Positions 10,068 to 18,688 are shown, numbered from the stretch's first letter. The stretch is 25,432 nt of DNA from Branchiostoma floridae (GCF_000003815.2 NC_049979.1:24819629-24845060); one strand, 5' to 3'. A program made the numbers and translations. The notes: a model not told the origin generated them from the sequence alone.

Positions 10068-10322
10068 TTAGGCATTCAAGGACCGTAATCTCTGCTTGAA
10101 CATACTGAGGCTTCGGGCTTGCTTTACCGATTGCGGCAATTCATTCCAAAGTCGGGAAGCATAAGGGATGAAGGTAGATCTGTACGTCTGGGTCCTACGA
10201 GGGAGGTGTAGGTGCGTAGAGTTACGGAGTTGTAAACGTGTGGCTCTGTGCTCTCCTCGGGTGGTTGGTATCAGTGGTTGCAGATGAGGGGGGACTAAGC
10301 CGTTTACAGCCTTAGTGGATAT
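10068..10322 (-). pseudogene. LINE-2 ORF2 C-terminal fragment
   Basis: About 84 residues are open from the stop at 10323-10325 to the terminal stop at 10068-10070, and there is no Met start. Visible in order are KAVNGLVPPHLQPL, a basic stretch ending RLQLRNS, then FIPYASRLWNELPQSVK and FKQRLRSLNA before the stop. This 'xYASRLWNxLPxxVKxAxSLxxFKxRL' ending is the usual C-terminus of CR1/L2-like ORF2 proteins downstream of the reverse transcriptase. Neither the catalytic domain nor the endonuclease is present, so it cannot act on its own. No frameshift or internal stop interrupts the fragment, so it may be a fairly recent insertion. LINE-1 and LINE-3 end in related sequence. Confidence 0.88.
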
Positions 10323-10348
10323 TTAACTATATAAAGCATAACTTACAT

Positions 10349-10684
10349 GCTACCTACATACCAAAAATCAGCACTATTCGTCAACCCCTTCTTGAGTTAT
10401 TCCCTTTCTAAGTCTGACACTTAAAACGGCTCCTGTAGTTCGAAAACAAGACGTTAGGAGGCCCAAACCTACACCAATTATTGTCTGCCCCAAGAGCTAT
10501 CTACCATTCAAAAATCATGACCATAGCATGTCAAAAACTCGAGATATCAAACCCGAAGGTTCCGCTGCAGTATTATAACAAGCCGCTAGAGAGCCCAAAA
10601 TCCAATCATTTCTAGGTCTCATCAAGACCTACCCACATACCAAATATCAAAACAATCCATGCAGACGTTCTCGAGTGGTCTTCT
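10349..10684 (-). repeat. Family A repeat, three-unit copy with CA tail
   Basis: Units start near 10352, 10499 and 10628. Blocks match the 6519-6859 copy in order: 'ctacataccaaaaatca', 'gctatctacca', 'ggttccgctgcagta', 'aagccgctag', 'cctacccaca', 'ttctcgagt'. A CA-rich microsatellite (10685-10717) follows unit 3 directly. Confidence 0.82.
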
Positions 10685-10717
10685 ACACGCACACACACAC
10701 ACGCACACACACACACG
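10685..10717. repeat. (CA)n microsatellite
   Basis: Alternating CA interrupted by CG at two places, joined to the end of the family A copy. Confidence 0.9.
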
Positions 10718-10819
10718 CAGGTAATAAAGTCATATTTCAGTTAGAAATGTACGACTGTATCGTGATGGAATTATTGTAAAGGCATTGTCCATTAACCTCA
10801 AGGTATTTCAAACCATATG

Positions 10820-10990
10820 TCTGGGGTATTTTACTTCCGAGTAGATGTTTGGCGTGGGTGCTTACCAGGGGTAAATCGACGAGTCTTTCATAACTATAGG
10901 GGCCTAACATAAAGCCTTATGTAAATGAACATCTCTGTTATAGGTGTACGAATGAAGTAACGGAAATATTCGAATGACTGTAGTGAAATG
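10820..10990. repeat. 'GCAGATGTTTcGgGTGGGTGCTT' repeat, copy 1
   Basis: 'gtagatgtttggcgtgggtg' and then 'ctt', a TTTCATAA block and 'gactgtagt' recur in the same order at 15829-15955. A shorter form, 'aagcagatgttgcg', lies at 20536-20550. A dispersed repeat of unknown class. Confidence 0.5.
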
Positions 10991-11021
10991 ATTACCTTCG
11001 CCAAAATGTGACCAAAAGAAT

Positions 11022-11064
11022 ATCTGGAATGCAGTGAGAATTTTTATAATACACTACGAATTCC
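11022..11064. repeat. Dispersed repeat block, second copy
   Basis: A close relative of 7191-7233, with 'aatatctggaatgcagtgag' and 'cactacgaattcc'. A GAATTCC/TTCCGG-rich stretch continues to about 11215. Confidence 0.65.
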
Positions 11065-11440
11065 TTCATTTTGGCTCATTCCTTCTCCTGTGAAGGGAAT
11101 ATAATGTTCATCTGAAATTCCCACTAGAATAGCCCACGGATTTTTTTCAAATACTTCATTCCGGCTGGTTCTGCTTGATTTCTGCTAATTCGGTTTCAGT
11201 GTGAAGGCCCTATTAATGACCCTCGATAGACTACACGCATTTTGCACTGAATGAAAGCTCCAAGTTTAAAGAAAGCAAAAATTATTGTCTTCAAAAAATC
11301 TGGTCGATTATTCACTAAACAAACTTTCTGTTTCGGACAAGAGACAGTAGACATCGTATCTTCATATTGCTACCATAACATCTTCAGGTAGCTTCTCATT
11401 AGCCAAAAAAACAATTGTCATACAAAGCGTTCAAAGCCAT

Positions 11441-11558
11441 AAGGTGGGCTCACACATATGTATATATCCAAGTCCGTATGAGATGCGTATGACGCTCTTA
11501 AGGTAGGGTCACACCTGCGTATATATTTAAGTCCGTATGAGGCGCGCATGGGAGTATT
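11441..11558. repeat. 59-bp tandem duplication
   Basis: Copies at 11441-11499 and 11500-11558 share 'aaggtRgGStCacac', 'tatata' and 'aagtccgtatgag'. A solo copy of the first half lies at 9244. This probably derives from nested ends of one transposon family. Confidence 0.75.
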
Positions 11559-11657
11559 TGCCTCCACCAGGCTCCACAGGTTGTTGTAAAAATAATGGAA
11601 ATTGGACAAACGTAAACAGGTAACATGTCAGACGATTTAGCTGGGTCGATAACAATA

Positions 11658-11690
11658 CTTTATTTATTTATTTATTTTTATTTATTTATT
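11658..11690 (-). repeat. LINE-1 (AATA)n tail
   Basis: TTTA/TTTAT repeats on the plus strand read as AATAAATA-type repeats on the minus strand, at the 3' end of the element. Confidence 0.85.
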
Positions 11691-11696
11691 GATCTT

Positions 11697-11746
11697 TAGG
11701 GTAGTCCCTTCAGTTAATGTAGTAACTGATTTCCAAGGGAGCCCTA
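11697..11746 (-). promoter_or_regulatory. LINE-1 3' terminal stem-loop
   Basis: Nested pairing: taggg (11697-11701) with cccta (11742-11746), tccct (11705-11709) with aggga (11736-11740), and tcagtta (11710-11716) with taactga (11723-11729) around a 6-nt loop. It sits immediately inside the repeat tail, where L2/CR1 elements carry the structure bound by their reverse transcriptase. Confidence 0.65.
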
Positions 11747-11789
11747 TAACAATAATAATAACTCAAAGTACAAAAGATAACTACTAACA

Positions 11790-12117
11790 TAGGATTGAAC
11801 ATTACAAAGCAATAATCCAATTCGGGTTTGTAAATCATATAAGCAACTTCAAAAGAATAACAACTCATACTTAATAACAAAAACAACTCAAGATCACAAA
11901 CTCATAGGGTCATTGGACGGTCATTGCGGTCAGAGGTCAGATGTCAGTGCCATTTGTCCTGATCAATCGGACTGAACATAAGAAAGAATAATCCAATTCG
12001 GATCAGTAAATCATATACGCAACTTACTAATAACAACTCATACACAATAACAACTCAACATCACAAAAATCATAAGGTAATTGAACAGTCATTGGGATCA
12101 GAGGTCAGATGTCAGTG
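11790..12117 (-). repeat. Tandem duplication in the LINE-1 3' UTR
   Basis: Two diverged copies, about 11790-11950 and 11967-12118, share 'aataatccaattcgg', 'gtaaatcatata', 'gcaactt', 'aataacaactcata', 'agatcacaaa/acatcacaaa' and 'cagaggtcagatgtcagtg'. The second copy overlaps the stop codon, so the 3' UTR seems to have grown by duplicating its own first 170 bp or so. Confidence 0.85.
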
Positions 12118-12476
12118 TTATGATATCAGAGACTGTTTAAAGGCTTTAAGAGTAGTTGCTTGTTTTGTCTCAGGTTTAAGTGTATTATATATTTCAGCTG
12201 CCCTGTATGCAAATGTGCGTTGACCTGCTCTTGAAGTGTAGTTAGGTTTAAGTAGGAGTTGTGCTTGTCTGGTGTTATGACTGTGGATTTGGTTATTGAA
12301 ACGAAATGTGTTGAGTAGGTAGCTGGGTGCTAGGCCATGAAGGCATTTGTACACCATAATGCAGATCTGCCGAGTTCTTCGCTCCTGCAGCAGACTCCAA
12401 CCCAGTGCCTGATGCAGCTCCCCAACATTCGACCTCGGCTCACTCCGTAGGATGATTCGTGCGCCCCGGTTCTGGA
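12118..12476 (-). pseudogene. LINE-1 ORF2 C-terminal region
   Basis: An open frame runs from the gap edge to the stop at 12118-12120. It begins QNRGARIILRSEPRSNVGEL, continues HQALGWSLLQERRTRQ, then MVYKCLHGLAPSYLLNTF, RAGQRTFAYRAAEIYNTL, and ends TTLKAFKQSLIS. The order (LQNRAARxI, LGW..L..RR, VYK..NGLAPxYL, ...FKxxL) is that of CR1/L2 ORF2 C-termini and parallels LINE-2 and LINE-3. No stop or frameshift interrupts these 119 codons. Confidence 0.93.
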
Positions 12477-12576
12477 NNNNNNNNNNNNNNNNNNNNNNNN
12501 NNNNNNNNNNNNNNNNNNNNNNNNNNNNNNNNNNNNNNNNNNNNNNNNNNNNNNNNNNNNNNNNNNNNNNNNNNNN
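12477..12576. other. Assembly gap (100 N)
   Basis: Exactly 100 undetermined bases, the usual placeholder for a gap of unknown length. It falls inside the LINE-1 coding region. Comparison with LINE-3 suggests that roughly 40 residues, including the HxDYCSPVW-type segment, are missing, so the true gap is probably about 100-150 bp if nothing was rearranged. Confidence 0.98.
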
Positions 12577-12588
12577 ACAACAAATTTG

Positions 12589-12883
12589 CTACCCAGTGCA
12601 GAGATAAGGCCGTAGGCGTCTTAATAGTCCTAGGCGCTGTGACATTTTACTGCACACTTCATCCAAGTGATCAGTGAAACTTAAGCTAGAATCAAGTATG
12701 ACACCCAGATATTTATAAGAGCTAACCCTTTCCAAGGTATCACCATTAATCTTGATCTCCAAATCAGGAGTAGAATTTGTTTTCCTAGTGGAGCCACTTT
12801 GTCTTCTTGATGTTAAGAGTAAGTCGATTCGACTTAAACCAGGAAGTAATTTGTTTAAGTTCCATGTTTAATGTGCTTTCTAT
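12589..12883 (-). pseudogene. LINE-1 ORF2 continuation after nonsense and frameshift
   Basis: Directly after the TGA, the original frame continues with LNMELKQITSWFK and SNRLTLNIKKTKW, then meets a stop near 12786. Homology resumes in another frame from about 12771 with LEIKINGDTLERVSSYKYLG, then VILDSSLSFTDHL and SQRLGLLRRLRPYL. It reaches a stop at 12589-12591, just before the assembly gap. The 'YKYLGVxLDxxLxFxxH' segment is the standard post-catalytic region of CR1/L2 polymerases. A second frame shift just before the gap is likely, because the normal protein continues there. Confidence 0.85.
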
Positions 12884-13519
12884 TCATCTGGGGTCATTAC
12901 TTGAAAAGAATATAGCTGTATCATCCGCATATAAGGTTACTTTACTGCGGGTTATAGCTTTGGGTAGGTCATTAATGAACAGGTTGAAAAGAAGGGGACC
13001 TAAAATTGACCCTTGAGGTACCCCAATAGTAATAGGAATGGAATCAGATGAATTCAGTGAGACTCGCTGTTGGCGATCTGCAAGATAGTTTGTGAACCAA
13101 TCCAGCTCAGTACTCCGAAGGCCAATCCAATTCAGTTTAGTCAAAAGTAGGCTGTGATCAACAGTGTCAAACGCCTTTTTCAAATCAAGAAATACAGTAC
13201 CGACTAGTTTACCACTGTTGATATTATGCAATATGTAGTCAGTAACATCTAGTAAGGTGGTGGTTGTTGAATGGCTTGGTCTGAAGCCTGACTGGTTGGT
13301 ACAAAGTATGTCATGAGAATGTAAGTAAGCCAGTAATTGTTTGTGGACCTCCTTCTCAAATATTTTCATCACAATAGGCAGGACAGAAATGGGTCTAAAG
13401 TTATCTGGATCGGACTGATCTCCACATTTATGTATGGGCGTCACTCTTGCTAATTTCCACTCAGGTGGTATAATACCAGTGCTGAGGGATAGGTTGTATA
13501 TGTGAGTAAGTCTCCTCAC
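12884..13519 (-). pseudogene. LINE-1 reverse transcriptase domain (partial)
   Basis: 211 residues of a non-LTR reverse transcriptase. Visible in order are [11 protein letters not shown] near residues 24-34, NFRPISVLP at 40-48, SGFRPSHST at 77-85, [13 protein letters not shown] at 110-122 with the motif A aspartate at 112, [10 protein letters not shown] at 166-175 (motif B), and YADD at 197-200 (motif C, with the catalytic Asp pair). All three key motifs look intact. The frame has no true start: the first codon is GTG directly after a stop, which marks the truncation point. It ends at a TGA at 12884-12886, after which homology continues in the same frame for about 33 codons (with SNRLTLNIKKTKW). 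The stop is therefore a nonsense mutation and not the natural end. Confidence 0.95.
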
Positions 13520-13522
13520 TTA

Positions 13523-13980
13523 ATACAGTAACTAATCGTTGCTCGATGATCAACGCGTCACCCACGGAATTCACTATTGTGTAATGTTATGCAGTTGAAA
13601 CAAGTGTAAACAGGCATAATATTTGATCTTGCAATTGGCATACAGAAAAGACTCATAACTGGCGGGAGGTCACAGAACATTCCCGGACACCAGTCCTTGT
13701 TCACCCAAAGGCTGGTTGAGCTAGTGACCAGTCGCTGCACCAAGCAATGCACCCACGACGATTGATCCTGCAAGGTGCACAACTTGACCTTTACAAAGGC
13801 AGGTTACCTGAGTGTATGGATGGTAACGAAAACCAGAATCCAATGAAATTGCCAAGAGCAATCGAAATTGATTGAAGAAGTACAGTTCTTACTAATAGCC
13901 CGTACAATTCTGTCTGTAAGTAATAACTAATATACTTCTCAGCACAGTTGTTGTCACGCAGTTTGTCCCATTACAGCGAA
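13523..13980. other. Unassigned interval
   Basis: Between LINE-1 and the tandem repeat around the SINE. The minus-strand open frame at 13558-13782 has no motif that I recognise, and I cannot tie it to the missing 5' part of LINE-1. Confidence 0.35.
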
Positions 13981-14183
13981 AGTACAAAAAGATAAGAAAC
14001 CAACCGAAAACTTCATTCTATGTAGGTTTCGTCAAGTTTTCACTCCAAAGCCTTCCGTGGCAACTGCCTTTAAGTTAGCAAAGATTGTAATGCAAAATGT
14101 GCCATATTTTAACAAAAATGGTGAAAACTTAGAAGTTTTATACAAATATTGTTATTACATGTTACATACATCTTTATTTATAT

Positions 14184-14310
14184 GCTACGGCCGCGTGGCG
14201 CGTTGGTACACCCGATCCCTCGATCTCGGAAGTTAAGCAACGCGACGGTCCGGACAGTGGACAGTGCTTGGATGGGAGACCAACCAAGGACGTCCGGATT
14301 GCTGTAGCCT
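14184..14310 (+). ncRNA. 5S rRNA-like SINE head (not a functional 5S gene)
   Basis: The 5' 127 bp of the SINE align by eye with animal 5S rRNA at the start, A-box, C-box and 3' end. Differences such as gcgtggcgcgttgg in helix I-II and the caaccaaggacg insertion would upset the normal fold. The continuation into a SINE body and repeat tail, in place of a T-run terminator, argues against a working 5S gene. Confidence 0.8.
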
Positions 14311-14472
14311 CACGAAGCTTTCCACGAAATCGTCTTCCGGGAGGGACGTAAAACGGGGGTCCCGTGCTCGAGGAGGTGCCTCGACCACGTTAATCAGCCT
14401 CATTACTCATAATGGGTACCTACTGGCTGGCAAAATACACCTGGTGATTATTATTATGATTATTATTATTTA
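14184..14472 (+). mobile_element. SINE with 5S rRNA-derived head
   Basis: A short retroposon of about 289 bp. The head (14184-14310) resembles 5S rRNA: it opens gctacggcc, has 'gatctcggaagttaagcaac' in the A-box area (14222-14241), 'cttggatgggagacc' as the C-box (14268-14282), and ends 'tgctgtagcct'. These are the internal parts of the type 1 RNA polymerase III promoter bound by TFIIIA. The body (14311-14445) contains 'gggacgtaaaacgggggtcc' and 'cgtgctcgaggag', like conserved SINE central domains. The tail (14446-14471) is built from GATTATTATT units. It encodes no protein and would need a partner LINE. This plan matches SINE3-class elements, of the kind described from zebrafish. Confidence 0.88.
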
Positions 14473-14660
14473 AGTGAAAACAAATAAGACTTCAGCAGAA
14501 AACTACATTCTAGGTAGGTTTTGTCAGATTTATACGCCAGACCATCCTTGTCAGCTGCCTTTAGTATGGTTTTATGCAAAAAATGACATTTTTAACCAAA
14601 AATAACGAAAAATATAAAAAAATTAACACAAATATCTTTATCAAATACTTTATAAATGTC

Positions 14661-15420
14661 CATTGAAGCACAAACAGATCCAAAACCAACAAAAAAGTAG
14701 ATTGCAGGCAGCCAAGCTGAAGTACCATGTCTTGGAAGTGCCCAGAAAAGCGTCCTTAGCAACGGCTATGGCAACGGTAATAATTCTTTAAACATTCATA
14801 TTTCTTCATAGAAGTGACTTATACTCATAATTCAAAGACCAATATACTGTGAATGATACAGTGCATCCACTCATATATTGAAAAGGGCCTTACAGGTGAC
14901 ACAAATTAATGTATGGTTTTATAAAGTAAATTATGCATGATTTATTATGGAAAAAATGCATTTTAATGACCCGTGACGACTGAACGATATGAGATAGCAA
15001 AAAAATATTAACATTTTTGTGATCCTCGTGTCAAGTTGTGCCAGTGTACCAATTTTCAGGAAAAAATATTTATGTTTAGATTTTGGCCCCTCCCGCTTAA
15101 AAATATACCCATGGGCCATGAATAATTATCTTTAATTAGCGCTAGCGGGAGCGTGATACCACAATTTGACCAAAAAAATCATCAGGTGTGATGCAGATGG
15201 ACCCCCTCTACCAAAATATCAGGTCAAACCTTTTCTGTAAGATGGGTTGAACGAAATCACATTTCTAGGGCTCTTTTAGGAATTGGCTCCTGTACTACGA
15301 TAAGACTTTCATACTTTGGACTTGTGTCTCTAGGATAGAGAGGATGATCAACCGAGACAAATTATGCAAATAAGGACATTAAATAAGGACATTATTTACA
15401 TAATGAAATGGAAAAATTAT
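14661..15420. other. Unassigned AT-rich interval
   Basis: No gene is seen. A stretch at 14689-14770 ('gtagattgcaggcagcc...ccttagcaacggc') may be a third degraded copy of the repeat at 13981/14475. A-runs are frequent, and 'attagcgctagcgggagcg' near 15136 is locally GC-rich. Confidence 0.35.
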
Positions 15421-15423
15421 AGA

Positions 15424-15716
15424 TACTTCATCATCACCATCGGTCGACGGGGTGACATACCGTTTCGCTGGCTAATTACAAGACGGGGATGCGCCAGGTC
15501 TCATGTCTGGGTGAATGATGTAAATCACCATGTGGCTGATACGAGACAGAGGTTCGCCAGGCGTCCATCCGGGTGATTCACTTCCCGACAGAAGGGTTTG
15601 CACCATCGCACACCGCACCATCGCACGTGTGGGGGGTTCTTTACCGTGCATGGGGTGTGGCTCTCCCCATACATGGTACCTCCATTCAACGTCCTATCCG
15701 AGGGATAAATACTTCA
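15424..15716 (-). mobile_element. Reverse-oriented SINE-like core with tandem 3' part
   Basis: On the minus strand, 15716-15635 reads ATCCCTCGGATAGGACGTTG, then AATGGAGGTaCCaTG, AGAGCCACAC and CATGCACGGTAAAGAACCC. This is the same GGAcGTtaAAtgGaGGTCCcGTG core seen in the body of the 5S-headed SINE at 14334-14400. It continues in a region with a diverged tandem pair of about 65-75 bp (15583-15424), sharing TTCACCC, CCTGGCG and RTCAGCCA/ATTAGCCA. No 5S head or tail is visible, so it is a partial or different retroposon family. Confidence 0.55.
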
Positions 15717-15828
15717 CAAAAAAGATTCAAACCATTTGGTAAAGATATGAGGTCGTGGAAATCTAGCGTATGAATGCGTTTTTAAAAATGGGTCAGGATT
15801 TCGCTCAGTATCATATTTCATCGATATG

Positions 15829-15955
15829 TAAGGTATTTTCAAGCAGATATTTGGAGTGGTGATCTCCAAGCAGATGTTTCGGGTGGGTGCTTGACAACAG
15901 TACATCTCGGTAATGTGTATGTTTCATAATCATTTTAGATTGACTGTAGTAAAAG
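15829..15955. repeat. 'GCAGATGTTTcGgGTGGGTGCTT' repeat, copy 2
   Basis: 'aagcagatatttggagtggt' (15841) and 'caagcagatgtttcgggtgg' (15868) are two sub-copies. The downstream 'gtttcataatca...gactgtagta' matches 10820-10990 in the same orientation. Confidence 0.55.
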
Positions 15956-16463
15956 AAAGAGCCGGACTACTGTAAAGCAATGTTTTTGAAATACCTTATC
16001 CCATGATGAAAACCATGATTAATTCACGGAGGCTTTTATTCTACGGACACTTGTTATCATTGCATATATTGACACCCGGAGTCCCATGTATTTTGCAATG
16101 TGTTTGCGCGGCTATCATGCATTGTGTATTCATGTCATTACGATATAGCTTCGCAAGGAAAACGGATAGAGCAGGGCATTCAAATGATCCTTCATCACCC
16201 ATCGTGCCTTATTGTGATGGGAAATGGGAAGTTGCTTTATCATTGGCCGTTGCATTTTTGTGTCAAAATCTCTTTCCGCTGTAAAGACCCTTAGCCAATT
16301 TTGCGTCCGATTGACACCGCCGTTGAGTAAAAAAACCTGTCGCTGCATTGTCATTAAAGAAAGATGACGGTAAGATTTAAAGAGACCCTTTGTTTGCATG
16401 ATTGTGTCAACCACTAGACTTTCAAAACTATTGAATGCTTAGAAATACGAACGTTCTTATTCT

Positions 16464-16494
<31 letters not shown>

Positions 16495-17383
16495 ACATCC
16501 ATACGTACGTGTTACCTATGCCATGGTGTTTTCAGGAGGTAATGTGTTTTGGTGAGTATGTTTGCGAGGGTTGGTGTGTGATGGCCAAAGCCACGTCGTA
16601 TTCATCATCTAACACAAAAATCCCTGGAGAAAATTGAGGCGGACTAATATCGGCATAGGATGAAGATTAATTATCAGACTATGTAGATGCACGTCCGAAT
16701 TCGTGATCAGGATGTAATGTGGCCCGTCACAAGCCGTAAACATCTGAGTAGGGCATTGGTTCCTCCCTGTACATGTGGAAGAGGGATTTTGTATCAGGAG
16801 GCCTCCATTCTTTAAATTCAGCCACGTGAACCATGCCGTGGCGGTGAATTTTGCCAGGTTCCCTTTTATCGTTAGTTATCGCTGCCGGCCTGGCAAGGAT
16901 TCGTTGGACAGAAAGGCGTGGTTGATTTTGCCACAGCGTGGCCCTCATAGCAGAGAAAGGCAATCACGGGCCCGTAGTCGAAATCAGGAATTCCTGCCGT
17001 CGAATCTGAATCAAAATAATGGTAAGGCGAATTAGTTATTTTCGTTACGATCATTTTCTATCTCATTTGCTGCTCATGATCTATTTCGACCTATTTTGCT
17101 GCGTTACGCCGCTTTTGGGGTTTGGTTTTGTATGCCATATTTGGGTGGATATGTTGAATTTTTATTCAGATTGATGGGTTAAAACAGTTTATTGGATAGA
17201 TTTCTTAGCTTTGTGGTGCTGAATATCACAGACAACTAGCTATGAAAGATGTCCACAATTATCGAGAATTCTTTGTATCTTTTTGACGGAAAACACGTCT
17301 CCTCACTAAGTTAAGTGCGGTAAATGGGAAAGACTACATTATTTATTGTGTGTAACATCACCTGTCCCCATTCTCCTACCTAG
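15956..17383. other. Unassigned 1.4-kb interval
   Basis: Apart from the TA microsatellite, no repeat or gene is supported. Overlapping open frames at 16003-16414 and 16727-17054 exist on both strands without motifs. Confidence 0.35.
16464..16491. repeat. (TA)14 microsatellite
   Basis: An uninterrupted TA dinucleotide run. Confidence 0.95.
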
Positions 17384-18226
17384 CCTGAAGGTGCACTCTC
17401 ACTGCACTTGGGGCACGGTTGCGGCATTATGGGGTTCGTGCACTGTGGCACTATTGTGTTAATTTCGCTGATTTTCTCTTGCGCTCACACTGATGTGCGA
17501 CACTGTTGCGTTTCTAGACAATAAACATGTTATTGGAAATCGTAGCGTTGTCAAGTTATGAAATCACTGTAAAATGATGAGAATGCCCCAAAATGAGATT
17601 TACAACGAAAGGATTTTCCTTATGACCATGAATTATATGTTACATATGATTTAAATAACCTTGAGAGACTTTTACAATTATATTATATTATTAAAGAAGT
17701 GACTCAAATGAACGGACACGAACCATATACCAGATTTGATCGATATTTTACACCATGTATGTGCAAAGTGACGGGGAGTATTTTCACTGTCGGCGGATGA
17801 CTTGCCAGCATGTCAAAGTCTATCATATTTGTAAAAAGTGCAAAAAAGCATAGCTACCGGCTCGTGGGTACGAATGACTGCAATTTTGGTGTTTTATCGA
17901 CGACAGTTTTCGTTGATAAAAAGATCTTTACTTTTGACACTTGGTGCAAAATAGGCAAATGTAACCTTGACACTGTTGGTGACATGGTGGTGGCACTGTA
18001 GGGGCACTGTTGGGGCACTGTTAGGGCATTCTGGGGGCATCTTGCCACGTGCGTTATTTTTTAAATTTCACAAAAATCGTCGCGCTTGCAACCGGCACCT
18101 TTAGGTTCACTTGCGGCACCTCTAGGTTCCGTGGGGTACCTCTAGGTTCCGTAAAAGTACATCTGCGTTATCGAACTCCGCAATGCCGCAAGCGTGCCCC
18201 AAGTGCAGTGAGAATGCACCTCAAGG
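17384..18226. mobile_element. MITE-3: 843-bp non-autonomous DNA transposon
   Basis: 45-bp terminal inverted repeats at 17384-17428 and 18182-18226 agree at 41 positions, with 'ctcactgcacttggggcac' at their core. The interior is built of short repeats. 'ggggcactgttggggcactg' and relatives lie at about 17987-18040, and three copies of a unit of about 20 bp containing 'ggYacctYtaggttc' lie at 18094-18153. There is no transposase motif, and no clear target-site duplication flanks the ends. High GC skew and repeat content in the interior are unlike the surroundings. Confidence 0.85.
17987..18153. repeat. Minisatellite-like arrays inside MITE-3
   Basis: First array: 11-12-bp units of the type gGGGCActGTt, four or five copies. 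Second array: three units of about 20 bp with 'cacctYtaggttcc' at their core. Both lie just inside the right TIR. Confidence 0.75.
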
Positions 18227-18688
18227 CAAACACAAAAGAAACGGTGCATGCCCATACCCCGGAAATTACTGGTGATGCCTTAGTAGAACTCTTTAAATTC
18301 ATCGTTGTTATTAATGTAGCGGTATTATGGTACTCGACGGAATAACATTTCTCTAAGCAAATATTACTCCGTATGAAAACGACAAAAATGGCATAAAACA
18401 TTGATGGGGTAGTAGAAAATACGATCAAAGCATTGCTTTCGTCTCCTTGCGATTGTTACGTGAGCTGCAGGATTGGTTGGAATCACAATGCTGAAGACTT
18501 TACAGAAAGGATGCAAGATTTGCGTTTCTAGCTCATGATGACTAGATGTTCATTCGTCCCTGCATGCCGGATATTTGAGCAGCTCTACAGCAGCATTGGA
18601 ACTTCTAGGTCATTTTCGCTATTCATTCAAAGAGCATTAAAGCCGATACATTCAGTGTAATGATAAGCTTGTGGTCAACTGATCATCT
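18227..18688. other. Unassigned interval
   Basis: No gene or repeat is recognised. Confidence 0.35.

Larger units (their letters stand above)
9863..10322 (-). mobile_element. LINE-2: 5'-truncated CR1/L2-type non-LTR retrotransposon, 3' end
   Basis: Read on the minus strand, this holds the last part of a LINE ORF2 (about 10322 to 10068), a 3' UTR, a hairpin (9910-9919 with 9939-9948, 'gcggatcaca' and its complement) and a tail at 9885-9863 made of AATAAATCAAATCAATC-like repeats. The element keeps only about 460 bp, which fits 5' truncation during target-primed reverse transcription. Flanks TGGATATcAAATAT (9851-9864) and TGGATATTTAACTAT (10316-10330) are similar and could be a diverged target-site duplication. 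A family A copy begins about 20 bp beyond the truncated end. Confidence 0.85.
11658..13522 (-). mobile_element. LINE-1: 5'-truncated, broken CR1/L2-type non-LTR retrotransposon
   Basis: On the minus strand, the order is reverse transcriptase (13519-12775), thumb and connection region (12771-12589), a 100-N gap (12576-12477), the C-terminal region (12476-12118), a 3' UTR with an internal duplication (12117-11790), a terminal stem-loop (11746-11697), and a tail of AATAAATA-like repeats (11690-11658). The endonuclease half is missing, which marks 5' truncation, and the left edge of the coding frame directly follows a stop at 13520-13522. One nonsense codon and at least one frameshift show that the copy is dead. 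The motifs place it in the CR1/L2/Rex-like group; the exact clade cannot be set without alignment. Confidence 0.92.
13981..14660. repeat. Diverged tandem duplication flanking the SINE
   Basis: The sequence around 'gaaaacttcattctatgtag', 'gtttcgtca', 'ggcaactgccttta', 'atgcaaaatg' and 'caaatatt' (13981-14160) recurs at about 14475-14645 as 'gaaaactacattctaggtag', 'gttttgtca', 'tcagctgcctttag', 'atgcaaaaaatg' and 'caaatatc'. A fainter third copy may start near 14689. The SINE lies between copies 1 and 2, so it probably inserted near their junction. Confidence 0.65.

Noticed and set aside
10685-10717. CRISPR-like or regulatory repeat
   Set aside because: It is a simple CA microsatellite. No array with regular repeats and unique spacers exists anywhere in the window.
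12459-12677. Plus-strand open frame across the N gap
   Set aside because: It is an artefact of translating Ns and is antisense to the LINE-1 coding sequence.
12807-13016. Plus-strand open frame
   Set aside because: A shadow on the opposite strand of the reverse transcriptase domain.
14184-14310. Functional 5S rRNA gene
   Set aside because: Substitutions and insertions disturb the helices, and the sequence continues into a SINE body and repeat tail, with no T-run terminator after the head.
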